DNA of 64,000 bases. Source: CAYQTE01 sp964420285. Its GTDB lineage: Bacteria > Planctomycetota > Phycisphaerae > Tepidisphaerales > Tepidisphaeraceae. The DNA lies in contig CAYQTE010000017.1 in assembly GCA_964420285.1 (NCBI GenBank), forward strand, positions 18,186-82,185, read 5' to 3'. The position numbers were made by a program, and so were the translations under genes. Of this stretch, positions 8,749 to 17,148 are shown in pieces. The notes under the pieces were generated by a model. It saw only the letters and a list, made by a program, of their open reading frames with translations, had not been told where the DNA came from and did no database searches. The stretch's first letter is position 1. Every line of letters starts with the position of its first letter.

Positions 8749-10491
8749 TTATCTGAAGATGATGTTGAGAATGACGGTGCAGACAAGCACGATCACACCG
8801 AGCACGACGGGCTGCTCATACCAGGGAAGATGCCCGTCCTTCACCTTGGGAGTCAGTGAATAGACCAGGCCCTTGAGTTCCTCATCGGACTTCTTCCGCG
8901 GCGTCAGCAGCGACACAACAACCGTCACCACAACGCAACTCGAGAACGCGATCATCGCGCCGTTCCACGTCTGGGCCATGTCCGAACGGTAGTGACCCAG
9001 GACGGCCAGCCATCCGCCGTGGATGCCAGGGCCGGCCGCATCAATGGGCAGGGTTAGTCCGTGATGGATAGCCACCGCGACGGTGCCGGCGAGCAGGCCG
9101 TAGAACGCGCCGTGGCCGGTCGTCCGCTTCCAGAACATGCCCAGCATGAACGTGCCAAAGAGAGGCGCGTTGACGAAGCTGAAGACCAACTGGAGCAGGT
9201 CCATAATGTTGTTGAACTTGTTGGCCAGGTAGGCGGCGCCGATGCTGATGACGATGCCGACCACCGTGGTCACGCGGCCGACCCAGAGATAATGCTGGTC
9301 GGATTGTTTGGGATTCAGGTAGCTTTGATAGATGTCATAGGTGAACACAGTATTGAAGGCCGTGACGTTGCCGGCCATGCCGCTCATGAACGATGCCATC
9401 AAAGCGGTCAGGCCCAGGCCGAGCAGTCCCGATGGGAAATAATGCGCCAGCATCATCGGAGTGGCCATGTTGTAGTCGTAGCTGCCGTCTGCCTTCACGG
9501 GCAAAGAGGCGCTGCCGTGGGCATAGGTCATGGCGACGGCAATCAATCCCGGCAGGATGACCAGGAAGGGGAAGAGCATCTTGGGAAAGGCGGCGATAAG
9601 CGGAGTTCGCCGGGCGGCGGACATCGAGTCGGCGGACATGGCGCGCTGCACCACCAGGAAGTCGGTGCACCAGTAGCCGAAGGACATGACAAATCCGAGT
9701 CCGAAAATCGTGGGGAACCAGCTCACGCCCAGTGGATTGTCCGCGCCTGAGGCCATGTGACCCCAGGAACTGGAATACACGCCCGGAGCCAGATGCTGGG
9801 CGTTGGAGACCATGTTCAACCGGGTCACAAGGCCGCTCCAGCCGCCAACATCCTTGAGTCCCAGGTAGACCAGGGGCAAAAAGCCCAGCACGATCAGAAA
9901 GAACTGCAAGACTTCATTATAAATTGCCGATCGCAATCCGCCGGCCGTGATGTAGGCGAGCACGATGGCGGCCGAAACCCACAGTGACAAATCGAAATTC
10001 CAGTTGAGCAACCCGTGCAGCAGATCGGCCAGGGCGTACATGGAGATGCCGGAGGAAAAGACGGTCATCACGGCAAAGGCAATGGCGTTGAAGGCCCGGG
10101 TCTTTTCGTCGAAGCGCATCGCCAAATATTCCGGCACCGAGCGAGCCTTCGAGCCATAATAGAACGGCATCATGAAGATGCCGATGAACACCATCGCCGG
10201 GATCGCGCCAACCCAATAGAAGTGGGCGGTCATGATGCCATACTTGGCGCCACTGGCGCCCATGCCAATGACCTCCTGAGCGCCCAGATTGGCTGAAATG
10301 AACGCCAGACCGGCAATCCATGCCGGAATATGGCGGCCGGCCATGAAGAAATCTTCGCTGCTCTTGGTGAATCGCTCAAGGACAAAGCCAATGCCAAGGA
10401 CAAACGCAAAGTAGACAATGAGAATCGCGTAATCGATATGGCCCAGATGAAACTGGACCGCAGACGCGGCCAGAAAGATACAGTTGCCCAT
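8749..10491 (-). CDS. sodium/solute symporter (SSS family)
   Basis: A 580-residue carrier with about 14 hydrophobic segments. SSS hallmarks are SSEDFFMAGRHIP (about 43-55), the early GAQEVIGMGASGAKYG unit, and GGLRSAIYNEVLQFF near residue 190, as in sugar, amino-acid and myo-inositol symporters of the LeuT fold driven by sodium. The C-terminal region has further membrane segments and a polar stretch (TPRKKSDEELKGLVYSL) before the last helix. The substrate cannot be read; sugar-transporting members are the closest impression. It is followed by the 76-residue membrane protein in the same transcription unit. Confidence 0.9.
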   Translation of the reverse strand: MGNCIFLAASAVQFHLGHIDYAILIVYFAFVLGIGFVLERFTKSSEDFFMAGRHIPAWIAGLAFISANLGAQEVIGMGASGAKYGIMTAHFYWVGAIPAMVFIGIFMMPFYYGSKARSVPEYLAMRFDEKTRAFNAIAFAVMTVFSSGISMYALADLLHGLLNWNFDLSLWVSAAIVLAYITAGGLRSAIYNEVLQFFLIVLGFLPLVYLGLKDVGGWSGLVTRLNMVSNAQHLAPGVYSSSWGHMASGADNPLGVSWFPTIFGLGFVMSFGYWCTDFLVVQRAMSADSMSAARRTPLIAAFPKMLFPFLVILPGLIAVAMTYAHGSASLPVKADGSYDYNMATPMMLAHYFPSGLLGLGLTALMASFMSGMAGNVTAFNTVFTYDIYQSYLNPKQSDQHYLWVGRVTTVVGIVISIGAAYLANKFNNIMDLLQLVFSFVNAPLFGTFMLGMFWKRTTGHGAFYGLLAGTVAVAIHHGLTLPIDAAGPGIHGGWLAVLGHYRSDMAQTWNGAMIAFSSCVVVTVVVSLLTPRKKSDEELKGLVYSLTPKVKDGHLPWYEQPVVLGVIVLVCTVILNIIFR

Positions 10492-10713
10492 GCCGTTTCC
10501 TTGCCAGAATTGTCAGAACCGTTCACTCCGCCAGCAAAATGCACAACTTACGGCCGGGCAGCATAATAAGGCCGATCTGGCCTGTCCAGTTTGGGCCCTT
10601 CTAGCAACCGGCCGGGGCGTGCCAAGACCGCCAGCCCTGCCCGACGCGCGTCTCGTGCCGCGGCCTGCTTTTTCGCCGGATGTGCGGTAACATGCCGGCG
10701 GAGGAACTCAATC

Positions 10714-11583
10714 ATGGCTCTGCTCGCTCGTCGGCTGTCGGCCCTTTTGCTCCTGCCCCTGTATCTGGCTTCGCCCCTTCGCGCCCAGCCGGCGCCTGTC
10801 GCGACACAGCCCGCGACCCGACCGGCCGTAACCGATCCCAATTCCGGGCCGCCGGATGTGGCAGCGCCCAAGACCAATGCCGCCGGCCAGAACGACGCCG
10901 GGTTCAGGTCCATGCACCAGAGTTTTCTCGCCCGCGGCAAGGCCGGCCCCATCGGCGTGCTCTTCCTGGGCGATTCGATCACCCAGTTCTGGAGCAGAAC
11001 GCCGGCGGCCCAGGCCGTGTTCGATGCCCATTACGCCAAGTATCAGCCCGCCAATTTCGGCATCAGCGGCGATAAGACCCAGCACGTTCTATGGCGCATA
11101 GAAAACGGCGAACTGGACGGCATCCACCCCTGCGTCGTCGTCCTGCTCATCGGCACCAACAACTTCCGCGACCCCGAGGATGCCATCTACCGCGGCGACA
11201 AGAAAATCATCGACGAAATCCACCAGAAACTCCCCGATTCCGGCCTCATCATCATGGGAATCTTCCCCCGCGGCGATGGACGCACCAACGCCCTGCTCGA
11301 CTCGCGCTACCCCGACGGCCCGCACATCATCGACGGCCGGGCCAAGCTCCAGGCGGTCAACGCCCAACTTGCCAAGCTCGACGACGGCAAGAAGACCCGC
11401 TACCTGGACATCTGGGACAAGCTGCTCGATTCCAACGGCATGCTGACGACGGACATCATGGCCGACTACTTGCATCCGACGACCAAGGGATATCAAATCT
11501 GGGCCGACGCCATGCAGCCGTTGCTCGACGAAATGATGGCCGGTGGACCGGCAACCGCGCCGACGACAGCGCCGGCGAAATAG
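10714..11583 (+). CDS. secreted SGNH/GDSL hydrolase (copy 1)
   Basis: A 289-residue exported esterase-like enzyme. An N-terminal signal peptide (LLARRLSALLLLPLYLASPLRA) is followed by a Thr/Pro-rich linker. The catalytic serine is in GDSIT (about residues 86-90), block III in GTNN (about 147), and the Asp-His pair in DYLHP (about 250-254), so the full SGNH set is present. It resembles the PAF-acetylhydrolase beta-subunit-like branch. The start at 10714 is supported by GGAGGAAC upstream and by the signal peptide. A paralogue follows after 45 bp, so the two are a tandem duplication, probably co-transcribed. The acyl substrate (carbohydrate esters are common) is unknown. Confidence 0.88.
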   Translation: MALLARRLSALLLLPLYLASPLRAQPAPVATQPATRPAVTDPNSGPPDVAAPKTNAAGQNDAGFRSMHQSFLARGKAGPIGVLFLGDSITQFWSRTPAAQAVFDAHYAKYQPANFGISGDKTQHVLWRIENGELDGIHPCVVVLLIGTNNFRDPEDAIYRGDKKIIDEIHQKLPDSGLIIMGIFPRGDGRTNALLDSRYPDGPHIIDGRAKLQAVNAQLAKLDDGKKTRYLDIWDKLLDSNGMLTTDIMADYLHPTTKGYQIWADAMQPLLDEMMAGGPATAPTTAPAK

Positions 11584-11628
11584 CCGCCAGATCGCGTTGA
11601 AGGACATTTTGCCTCAAGGAGAACCGAC

Positions 11629-12471
11629 ATGACCACACGCACGCCTCGAATAATTGCCAGTTTGCTGCTGGCCCTTTTCCTCACCACGCTGGCGCAGGCA
11701 CAGCCGACCACCGCCCCCGCCACACAGCCCGGCGGCCGGGGCGCACGCGCTCGCGGGCCGGCAGGACCTGATCCCAATTCCGGCCCGTCGGACGTCGCGT
11801 TTGAAAAGACCGGCCGGGGCGGCACCGCCGATCCGACCTTCGTAACCCGGCACAACAGCTTCCTCGCCCGCGGCAAGGCCGGTCCCATCGGCGTCCTGTT
11901 CATGGGCGATTCCATCACCGAAGGCTGGCGCAACACCGGCGCCGCCGACATCTTCACCGCCCATTACGGCAAATACGACCCGGCCAATTTCGGCATCGGC
12001 GGCGATAAGACCCAGCATGTCCTGTGGCGCATCGACAACGGCGAACTGGATGGCATCCACCCCAAGGTCGTCGTCCTGATGATCGGCACCAACAACATCG
12101 GCGACTCTCAGGAAGCCATCTATCGCGGCGTCAAGAAAATCATCGACGAGACCCAGGCCAAGCTCCCTGATGCCAGGCAGCTTGTGCTGGGCATCTTCCC
12201 CCGCGGCCACGACCCGGCCACCGAACCCAACACCGTCGCCATGCGCGCCAAGATCACCTGGGTCAATTCCCAGCTTGCCAAGCTCGATGATGGCAGCAAA
12301 ATCCGCTATCTCGACATCGGCCCCAAGTTCCTCGACCCCACCGGCATTCTCGCCCAGCCGATCATGCGCGACTATCTCCACCCCACCACGGCCGGCTACC
12401 AGATCTGGGCCGAATCCATGCAGCCACTGCTGGATGAGATGATGAAAGGCTACACACCGGCGGCGAAGTGA
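11629..12471 (+). CDS. secreted SGNH/GDSL hydrolase (copy 2)
   Basis: A 280-residue paralogue of the preceding gene, with long identical stretches such as SFLARGKAGPIGVLF and GDKTQHVLWRI. A signal peptide (about 1-24) ends at AQAQ and is followed by a low-complexity linker. GDSIT (about 93), GTNN (about 152) and DYLHP (about 247) preserve the catalytic residues. A Shine-Dalgarno-like AAGGAGAA lies upstream of the ATG. The linkers differ most and the cores least, which suggests duplication followed by specialisation of attachment rather than chemistry. Confidence 0.88.
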   Translation: MTTRTPRIIASLLLALFLTTLAQAQPTTAPATQPGGRGARARGPAGPDPNSGPSDVAFEKTGRGGTADPTFVTRHNSFLARGKAGPIGVLFMGDSITEGWRNTGAADIFTAHYGKYDPANFGIGGDKTQHVLWRIDNGELDGIHPKVVVLMIGTNNIGDSQEAIYRGVKKIIDETQAKLPDARQLVLGIFPRGHDPATEPNTVAMRAKITWVNSQLAKLDDGSKIRYLDIGPKFLDPTGILAQPIMRDYLHPTTAGYQIWAESMQPLLDEMMKGYTPAAK

Positions 12472-12584
12472 GAAGCGAATAAGCCGTCAAGCCAATTGGT
12501 GGGCACCGCCCACCTGTTCCCTGGTCGGGCTGGCCCGGGCGATGAGTCTCTGCGCCCAGGGCCACGTAAATTCGGAGAATCCTC

Positions 12585-12625
12585 TTGACGCGCCCCGGTG
12601 ATTAGTGTTATATATCTATAATCAC
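12585..12625 (+). promoter_or_regulatory. promoter with palindromic GntR operator
   Basis: A -35 box TTGACG (12585-12590) is 17 bp from a -10-like TTATAT (12608-12613). An inverted repeat GTGATTA (12599-12605) and TAATCAC (12619-12625), 13 bp apart, brackets the -10. It lies just upstream of the GntR gene, so autorepression of the regulator/ABC operon by occlusion of the -10 is likely. Confidence 0.65.
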
Positions 12626-12636
12626 TTAGGAAGCCC

Positions 12637-13050
12637 ATGTTCATCCGCGTGGAATCAACCTCGGGCGTGCCGATCATCCGGCAGATTGGCGATCAGATTC
12701 GCAGCCTCGCCGCCAGCGGGGCGCTGGCGCCGGGGGACCGGCTGCCCAGCGTCCGCCAACTCGCGCGCGAACTGCTCGTCAATCAGAACACCATCCTCCG
12801 CGTCTACGAACGCCTGACGGCCGAGGGATTGCTCGAGCGCCGCCAGGGCGATGGAACCTATGTCGCCGACACTCTGCCGCGCGGGCGGGTGAAGGTGCAG
12901 CGGGAACTCCTCGAACAGGAAATCGACCGCCTTGCCCATCGCGCCCTGGATTTGGGCGTCTCGTTGGACGAACTGCGCAAGCTGTTCGATGCCTCTTATC
13001 TCCGCATCGAAAAGGAACGTGCCGTCAGCGAACAAAAGGCAAAGCCATGA
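12637..13050 (+). CDS. GntR-family transcriptional regulator, YtrA-like
   Basis: A 137-residue regulator with an N-terminal winged helix (about 1-75: LPSVRQLARELLVNQNTILRVYERL, then wing residues RRQGDGTYVA) and only a short helical C-terminal segment. This is the YtrA arrangement, which lacks a large effector domain and is typically encoded first in ABC transporter operons. Its stop overlaps the ABC ATPase start (ATGA at 13047). Expected to repress its own operon from the palindrome overlapping the promoter. The inducer is unknown; relatives respond to cell-envelope stress. Confidence 0.88.
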   Translation: MFIRVESTSGVPIIRQIGDQIRSLAASGALAPGDRLPSVRQLARELLVNQNTILRVYERLTAEGLLERRQGDGTYVADTLPRGRVKVQRELLEQEIDRLAHRALDLGVSLDELRKLFDASYLRIEKERAVSEQKAKP

Positions 13051-13967
13051 CCGACCAGCCCATCATCGAAATGCGCGGCATCACCAAGTCCTTCGGCAAG
13101 AAACCCGTCCTGCGCGGAGTGGATTTGAGCGTGCCGCCGGGGCAGACATTCGCCTTTCTCGGCCGCAACGGGGCGGGAAAGACCACCACCATCCGCATGC
13201 TGCTGGGCTTGCTGCATCCGGATTCGGGGACTGTGCGCGTGCTGGGTCTGGACCCCAAGACCAGCGCCCTGGAGATTCGCCGCCGAGTGGGTTACGTGGC
13301 GGAGGATCAGTCGATGTTCGGCTGGATGCGCGTGAGGGAATTGCTGTCATTCATCGCGCCGTTCTACCCGACATGGGAGGCCGCGTGGGCCAAAGACCTC
13401 AGCGATCGCTTTGAATTGCCCCTGAAGACCCGCGTGAAACATCTCTCCAAGGGACAGGGTGCGCGGGTGGCGCTGCTCCTGGCGCTGGCGCATCGGCCGC
13501 GGCTGGTGATCCTCGACGATCCGACGCTGGGTCTGGACCCGATCATGCGCAAGGAATTTCTGCGCGACCTTGTCACTCACCTGCAGGGCGAGAACGTCAG
13601 CGTGTTTTTCAGTTCGCACCTGCTCTACGAGATCGAGCCGGTGGCCGATTCGGTGGTGATTCTCGATCACGGCCGGGTCGTGCGCCAGGCGGCCACCGAA
13701 GATCTGCGCGCGGCCGTCAAGCGTCTGGTGGCGCCGATCGAGGCGGCGGAGGTTCTGCGGAAATTGCCGGGGGTGCTGGATTTCAGCCGCAACGGCCGGC
13801 AGGTGACGGTGGTGACGGAAACCATCGAGCCGGCCCGCGCAGCATTGCGAGCGGCGGGAGTCAGCGCCCAGGAATTCGATTTGAATCTGGACGAGATTTT
13901 CGAGGCCTACGTCATCGGCCGAAAGGAGGGCTCCGATGCGCAAACTGATTTGGAAAGAGTGGCATGA
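13047..13967 (+). CDS. ABC transporter ATP-binding protein
   Basis: A 306-residue ATPase subunit. Walker A GRNGAGKTT is near residue 38, a signature-like LSKGQGARVALL near 132, and Walker B LVILDDPTLGLDP near 155. Two departures from consensus are visible: the signature is LSKGQ, not LSGGQ, and the catalytic glutamate after Walker B is Asp (LDDP instead of LDEP). The C-terminal 80 residues match the regulatory extension of exporter-type ATPases. It is translationally coupled to the GntR gene, and its end overlaps the first permease gene (13936). It should energise the two following ABC-2-like membrane proteins. Confidence 0.9.
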   Translation: MTDQPIIEMRGITKSFGKKPVLRGVDLSVPPGQTFAFLGRNGAGKTTTIRMLLGLLHPDSGTVRVLGLDPKTSALEIRRRVGYVAEDQSMFGWMRVRELLSFIAPFYPTWEAAWAKDLSDRFELPLKTRVKHLSKGQGARVALLLALAHRPRLVILDDPTLGLDPIMRKEFLRDLVTHLQGENVSVFFSSHLLYEIEPVADSVVILDHGRVVRQAATEDLRAAVKRLVAPIEAAEVLRKLPGVLDFSRNGRQVTVVTETIEPARAALRAAGVSAQEFDLNLDEIFEAYVIGRKEGSDAQTDLERVA

Positions 13968-14670
13968 GCAAAGCTGGAAGCTCGGTTTCGGCTGCGTGGT
14001 GCTGGGGGCTCTGGCGGTGATCGGCCTGCAGGCACGGATCGTGGCGGATGAGACCATGATGATGTGGGTCTGCTTCCTCGGCCTGACATTGTTGCCGGTG
14101 CTGTCGAGCATGGGCCTGATCCCGGCCGAGCGAGCCGAGGGGAGTTTTGAATCGCTGCTGTCGCTGCCGATCGCGCCGTGGAAAATCCTGGCGGTAAAAA
14201 CTGCAATGGGTGTTCTCCTGTGCGCCATTCCAATGCTGCTGGCGGCTGGGGCGAGCGTCTATATGGCCGGCGGGCGGGAAATGACCACTGCCGCAATTGT
14301 CGATCTCTACGGCCGAAGCACGTTGACGGCACTCTCGCTGTTCATTTGGATGCTGGCGCTGACGGCGCACTTGCCGAGCGAGGCGCGGGCAGGTCTGGTC
14401 GGCTTAGGCATCCTGATCTTCTGGATGTTGGCGACGATGGGATTGTCGGCCGGGCCGATGGAGGACTATGCGTTCCAGCACGAAAGCGGATTTGTCCAAA
14501 GGACTCTGCTGGCCGCATCGCCGCTGGCGTTTGTATACCGCTTTGACAGCTATAGTGCCGGCGCTCGACCGCCGACGATGGCGATGGCCGCTGGAATACA
14601 AGTGCTGGTCGCGGCGGCGCTGCTGGCGTGGGCCAGATTCCAATTCACCGCCGGGGAGGGCCGAAAATGA
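13936..14670 (+). CDS. ABC-2-type membrane permease (subunit 1)
   Basis: A 244-residue integral membrane protein with about six hydrophobic segments, starting RKLIWKEWHEQ, a motif repeated in the next protein (SLIWKEWRET) and typical of ABC-2 permease N-termini. The start at 13936 has a strong AAAGGAGGG ribosome-binding site inside the end of the ATPase gene, giving a 32-bp overlap. Its stop overlaps the next start (ATGA at 14667). It probably forms a heterodimeric export channel with the next gene product. Confidence 0.82.
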   Translation: MRKLIWKEWHEQSWKLGFGCVVLGALAVIGLQARIVADETMMMWVCFLGLTLLPVLSSMGLIPAERAEGSFESLLSLPIAPWKILAVKTAMGVLLCAIPMLLAAGASVYMAGGREMTTAAIVDLYGRSTLTALSLFIWMLALTAHLPSEARAGLVGLGILIFWMLATMGLSAGPMEDYAFQHESGFVQRTLLAASPLAFVYRFDSYSAGARPPTMAMAAGIQVLVAAALLAWARFQFTAGEGRK

Positions 14671-16493
14671 AAGCCTCCACGTCTCTTATCTGGAAAGAAT
14701 GGCGCGAGACCCGCATTTATTTGTGGATTGGCCTGGGCGTGTTTCTCGGCCTGCCGCTGATCGGCGGGATCGAGGCGGCGATGCGGCACATGGGGCCGCG
14801 ATTCGATATCCCCGTCGAGCTGTTTGTGATCCCCTTGGGCGGCGTGCTGGCGATTTTCGTGGCGGTCGGCGAAACCTGCCGTGATTTCGACGGCCACATC
14901 GCGGATTTCTGGCGGGCACGGCCGGTGGGAATTATCCGCTGGATGCTGATTAAGTATCTGGTCGGACTGGTTGTCGTGATCGTGTCATGCGCGATGCCAC
15001 TGTTGGTGCAGTATTGTCTGGACCGCGAGAGTGGGGATTTGATCGTGCTGATCTGGTTCCCTTTTTTGTGGGCGGCGATGTACAGCATCGGGTTTCTGGC
15101 CGGGTGTTTGCTGCGCCGCACGGCCCACGCCGCGACACTGGCGCTGGGCGTGATGCTGCTGGTCTGGTTCCTGCCGATCATTCTCCGATTCCTGAGTTGG
15201 ATGAACATCTGGTCGGTCCTCGACGTGGGCACAGCGGCGTATTGGGATCCTCAGCCGTTGTTCGGCCGGACGCTGGTGGAATTCGGGGTCGGAATGCTCG
15301 TGTTGTCGGCGACGGCATTGGCGGCCGCGCTGCTGGCGGTCAGGCGGGATTGGGTCATTGAATCGAGCGGGAAAATGATGTACGGCACGATCGCCGGCGC
15401 GGTGCTGCTGTTCCTGGGATCGCTGGTGCTTCAACTGGGGACGAATCTGCCGGTGCTTCAGCAGATCGAACTGCGCCAGGACGAGCAGGTTCGGGACATA
15501 TGGGCTTCTGGCGAGCAGTACTTTGTTGAGACTTGGATGCCGACCCCCGAAAGCTATGTTGAATACTATCGCACATTGCGGGTGACGCCGTTGGGAATCG
15601 AGTTGGGTCCGCCGGGCGATATTGGTGCGGTGGGTGGTTCCAACGCCTTCGTGCGGCGCATATCGGCGCCGGGAAGTGCGGATATTGGATATCGCGCCAT
15701 AAGCGATGCTGATAGTTTGGCTGAATTACTTCAGGTCTTATCTCACCCGGACAATTCCATTGTCGCGTCGCTGCCGCTTTGGAAAATCGACGCCAATGCT
15801 CAGAACCGGTCCCGCGCGGACGCCGATTTGTATGCCTGGCAGGATCGCCTGTATGTCATGAAGTTGAGCTTGAGTTACCCGACACCGGAAGGCTGGACGT
15901 TTTCCTTCACCGGCCTAACGACCTTCGACATCACCGACCCGCGCAGCCCGCGCCTCATATCCGATGGTCCGATTGACTATGGCCGTGTCTTCTTCAATGT
16001 GGCCCCCGATGAGATCGACATACCGCTGCCGCCGATTCCCGACATGCCGGCGGCCGAGCGCCTGAAGGCGGCGCTGGGCAACGGCTGGCGTTTGGGCCAA
16101 TTCGAAGGCGATGTCCTGCTTCTCCAGACGCGCGAACTATCAGAATATCGATTGACGAAAATCACCGATGCCGTTGCGACATTCAAGAAAGTCGGCGACT
16201 TCCGCCTGCCCCTGCTGAGCGATGTCTTTGGCAAGCTCGGGTATGGTGAATCCTGGCTGCAAAACGGCCTGGTGTATGCCTCCACTGTCGTCGGACGCCC
16301 ACAAGCGCAAAGCGGCGTGAATCCGAGCATAACGGTTTTCGACACGCGCTCGCCGCATCCCTTTCGGGCCGTGGGCCATTTCGCCGCGCCCGGCCTGAGC
16401 GCGGTCTGCCCGCTCCCCGACGGCCGGACCATCGCCGCCGGCGGCAACAAAATCTGGCTCCTCGGCCCGCCGCCCAGGCCTGCGGGGAATTAG
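14667..16493 (+). CDS. ABC-2-type permease with large C-terminal extracytoplasmic domain
   Basis: A 608-residue protein. Residues 1-260 hold about six transmembrane segments and begin with the LIWKEW motif of the upstream permease. The remaining 340 residues are soluble and contain LTTFDITDPRSPRLIS and ITVFDTRSPHPFRAVG, strand-turn units resembling LVIVD/beta-propeller repeats. The fusion of an ABC-2 membrane part to a propeller-like domain suggests that the protein binds something outside the membrane. It ends the operon; the hicA remnant converges on it. Confidence 0.75.
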   Translation: MKASTSLIWKEWRETRIYLWIGLGVFLGLPLIGGIEAAMRHMGPRFDIPVELFVIPLGGVLAIFVAVGETCRDFDGHIADFWRARPVGIIRWMLIKYLVGLVVVIVSCAMPLLVQYCLDRESGDLIVLIWFPFLWAAMYSIGFLAGCLLRRTAHAATLALGVMLLVWFLPIILRFLSWMNIWSVLDVGTAAYWDPQPLFGRTLVEFGVGMLVLSATALAAALLAVRRDWVIESSGKMMYGTIAGAVLLFLGSLVLQLGTNLPVLQQIELRQDEQVRDIWASGEQYFVETWMPTPESYVEYYRTLRVTPLGIELGPPGDIGAVGGSNAFVRRISAPGSADIGYRAISDADSLAELLQVLSHPDNSIVASLPLWKIDANAQNRSRADADLYAWQDRLYVMKLSLSYPTPEGWTFSFTGLTTFDITDPRSPRLISDGPIDYGRVFFNVAPDEIDIPLPPIPDMPAAERLKAALGNGWRLGQFEGDVLLLQTRELSEYRLTKITDAVATFKKVGDFRLPLLSDVFGKLGYGESWLQNGLVYASTVVGRPQAQSGVNPSITVFDTRSPHPFRAVGHFAAPGLSAVCPLPDGRTIAAGGNKIWLLGPPPRPAGN

Positions 16494-16533
16494 CGCGGAG
16501 GGCACTACCGGTGTCGGCGCTATTCAATTCTGT

Positions 16534-16762
16534 TTAGCGTCCCAGCAGTTGCATGAACTGTTCGACCGTCAAACCGGCGTCGGTAATGATGCGGCGCAGC
16601 GTGCCCGAGCGGATTTGCTTGTGATCCGGCACGACGGCCCGCGTAGGGATCGTCGCGGCGCAAGATCATGTGGCTGCCGGTCTGGCGGCGGAAGATGAAT
16701 CCGGCGCGTTCCAAGGCGGCGCGAACTTCACGGCCGGACAAGTCGGTGGGAAGTTTGGCCAT
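16534..16762 (-). pseudogene. hicA: hicA toxin, frameshifted
   Basis: The first part reads as HicA, an mRNA-cleaving dsRBD-like toxin: KLPTDLSGREVRAALERAGF followed by QTGSHMILRRDDPYA, with the catalytic histidine in GSH. After DDPYA the frame breaks near 16642. The +1-shifted frame continues perfectly as VVPDHKQIRSGTLRRII to a stop at 16534. Compared with a typical HicA, two bases (GC or CG) are missing in the string GCGGGCC. The unshifted frame runs to 16520 with unrelated residues. The ATG at 16762 has AGGA eight bases upstream; a GTG at 16801 overlapping the hicB stop is an alternative. A real mutation would make the toxin inactive; a sequencing error is also possible. Confidence 0.82.
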
Positions 16763-16797
16763 GCGCGGCATCCTTGCTGGTGGCGGAGCATTCGTGC

Positions 16798-17013
16798 TCA
16801 CGCCGCGTCAGGGTCAACAAACTCCAAGCCGGCTTCGGTCGGGACGGGATCGCCGGCATCCTTACAGTCCTGAACGTACAATTCGATCGCCTCGCGAATA
16901 TTGGCCAGCGCCGCGGCGCGGTTGTCGCCCTGGCTGACGCAGCCCGGCAATGCGGGCACGCTGGCAACATAGCCTCCGTCGGCTTCCTGCTCCAAGACAA
17001 CCGTATATCGCAT
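16798..17013 (-). CDS. hicB: HicB-family antitoxin
   Basis: A 71-residue HicB domain: MRYTVVLEQEADGGYVASVPALPGCVSQGDN-type partial RNase H fold, then a helix NIREAIELYVQD. This short form has no C-terminal DNA-binding domain. The start at 17013 is the conserved MRYTV; longer readings from 17082 lack family similarity. It precedes hicA on the same strand, the reverse of the more common hicA-hicB order. With hicA frameshifted it may be an orphan antitoxin. Confidence 0.88.
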   Translation of the reverse strand: MRYTVVLEQEADGGYVASVPALPGCVSQGDNRAAALANIREAIELYVQDCKDAGDPVPTEAGLEFVDPDAA

Positions 17014-17148
17014 CTGTGCTTCTCCTGATCGACAGGTACACGCATCGCTCGTCTCGCATCCCGCCCCCGCAGCCCCAGTCAACGCCTCGGGTGCGAAGTC
17101 GCCGCTGACACGGAAACATCATAGCAACGAATTGGCGCACATGCTCGG

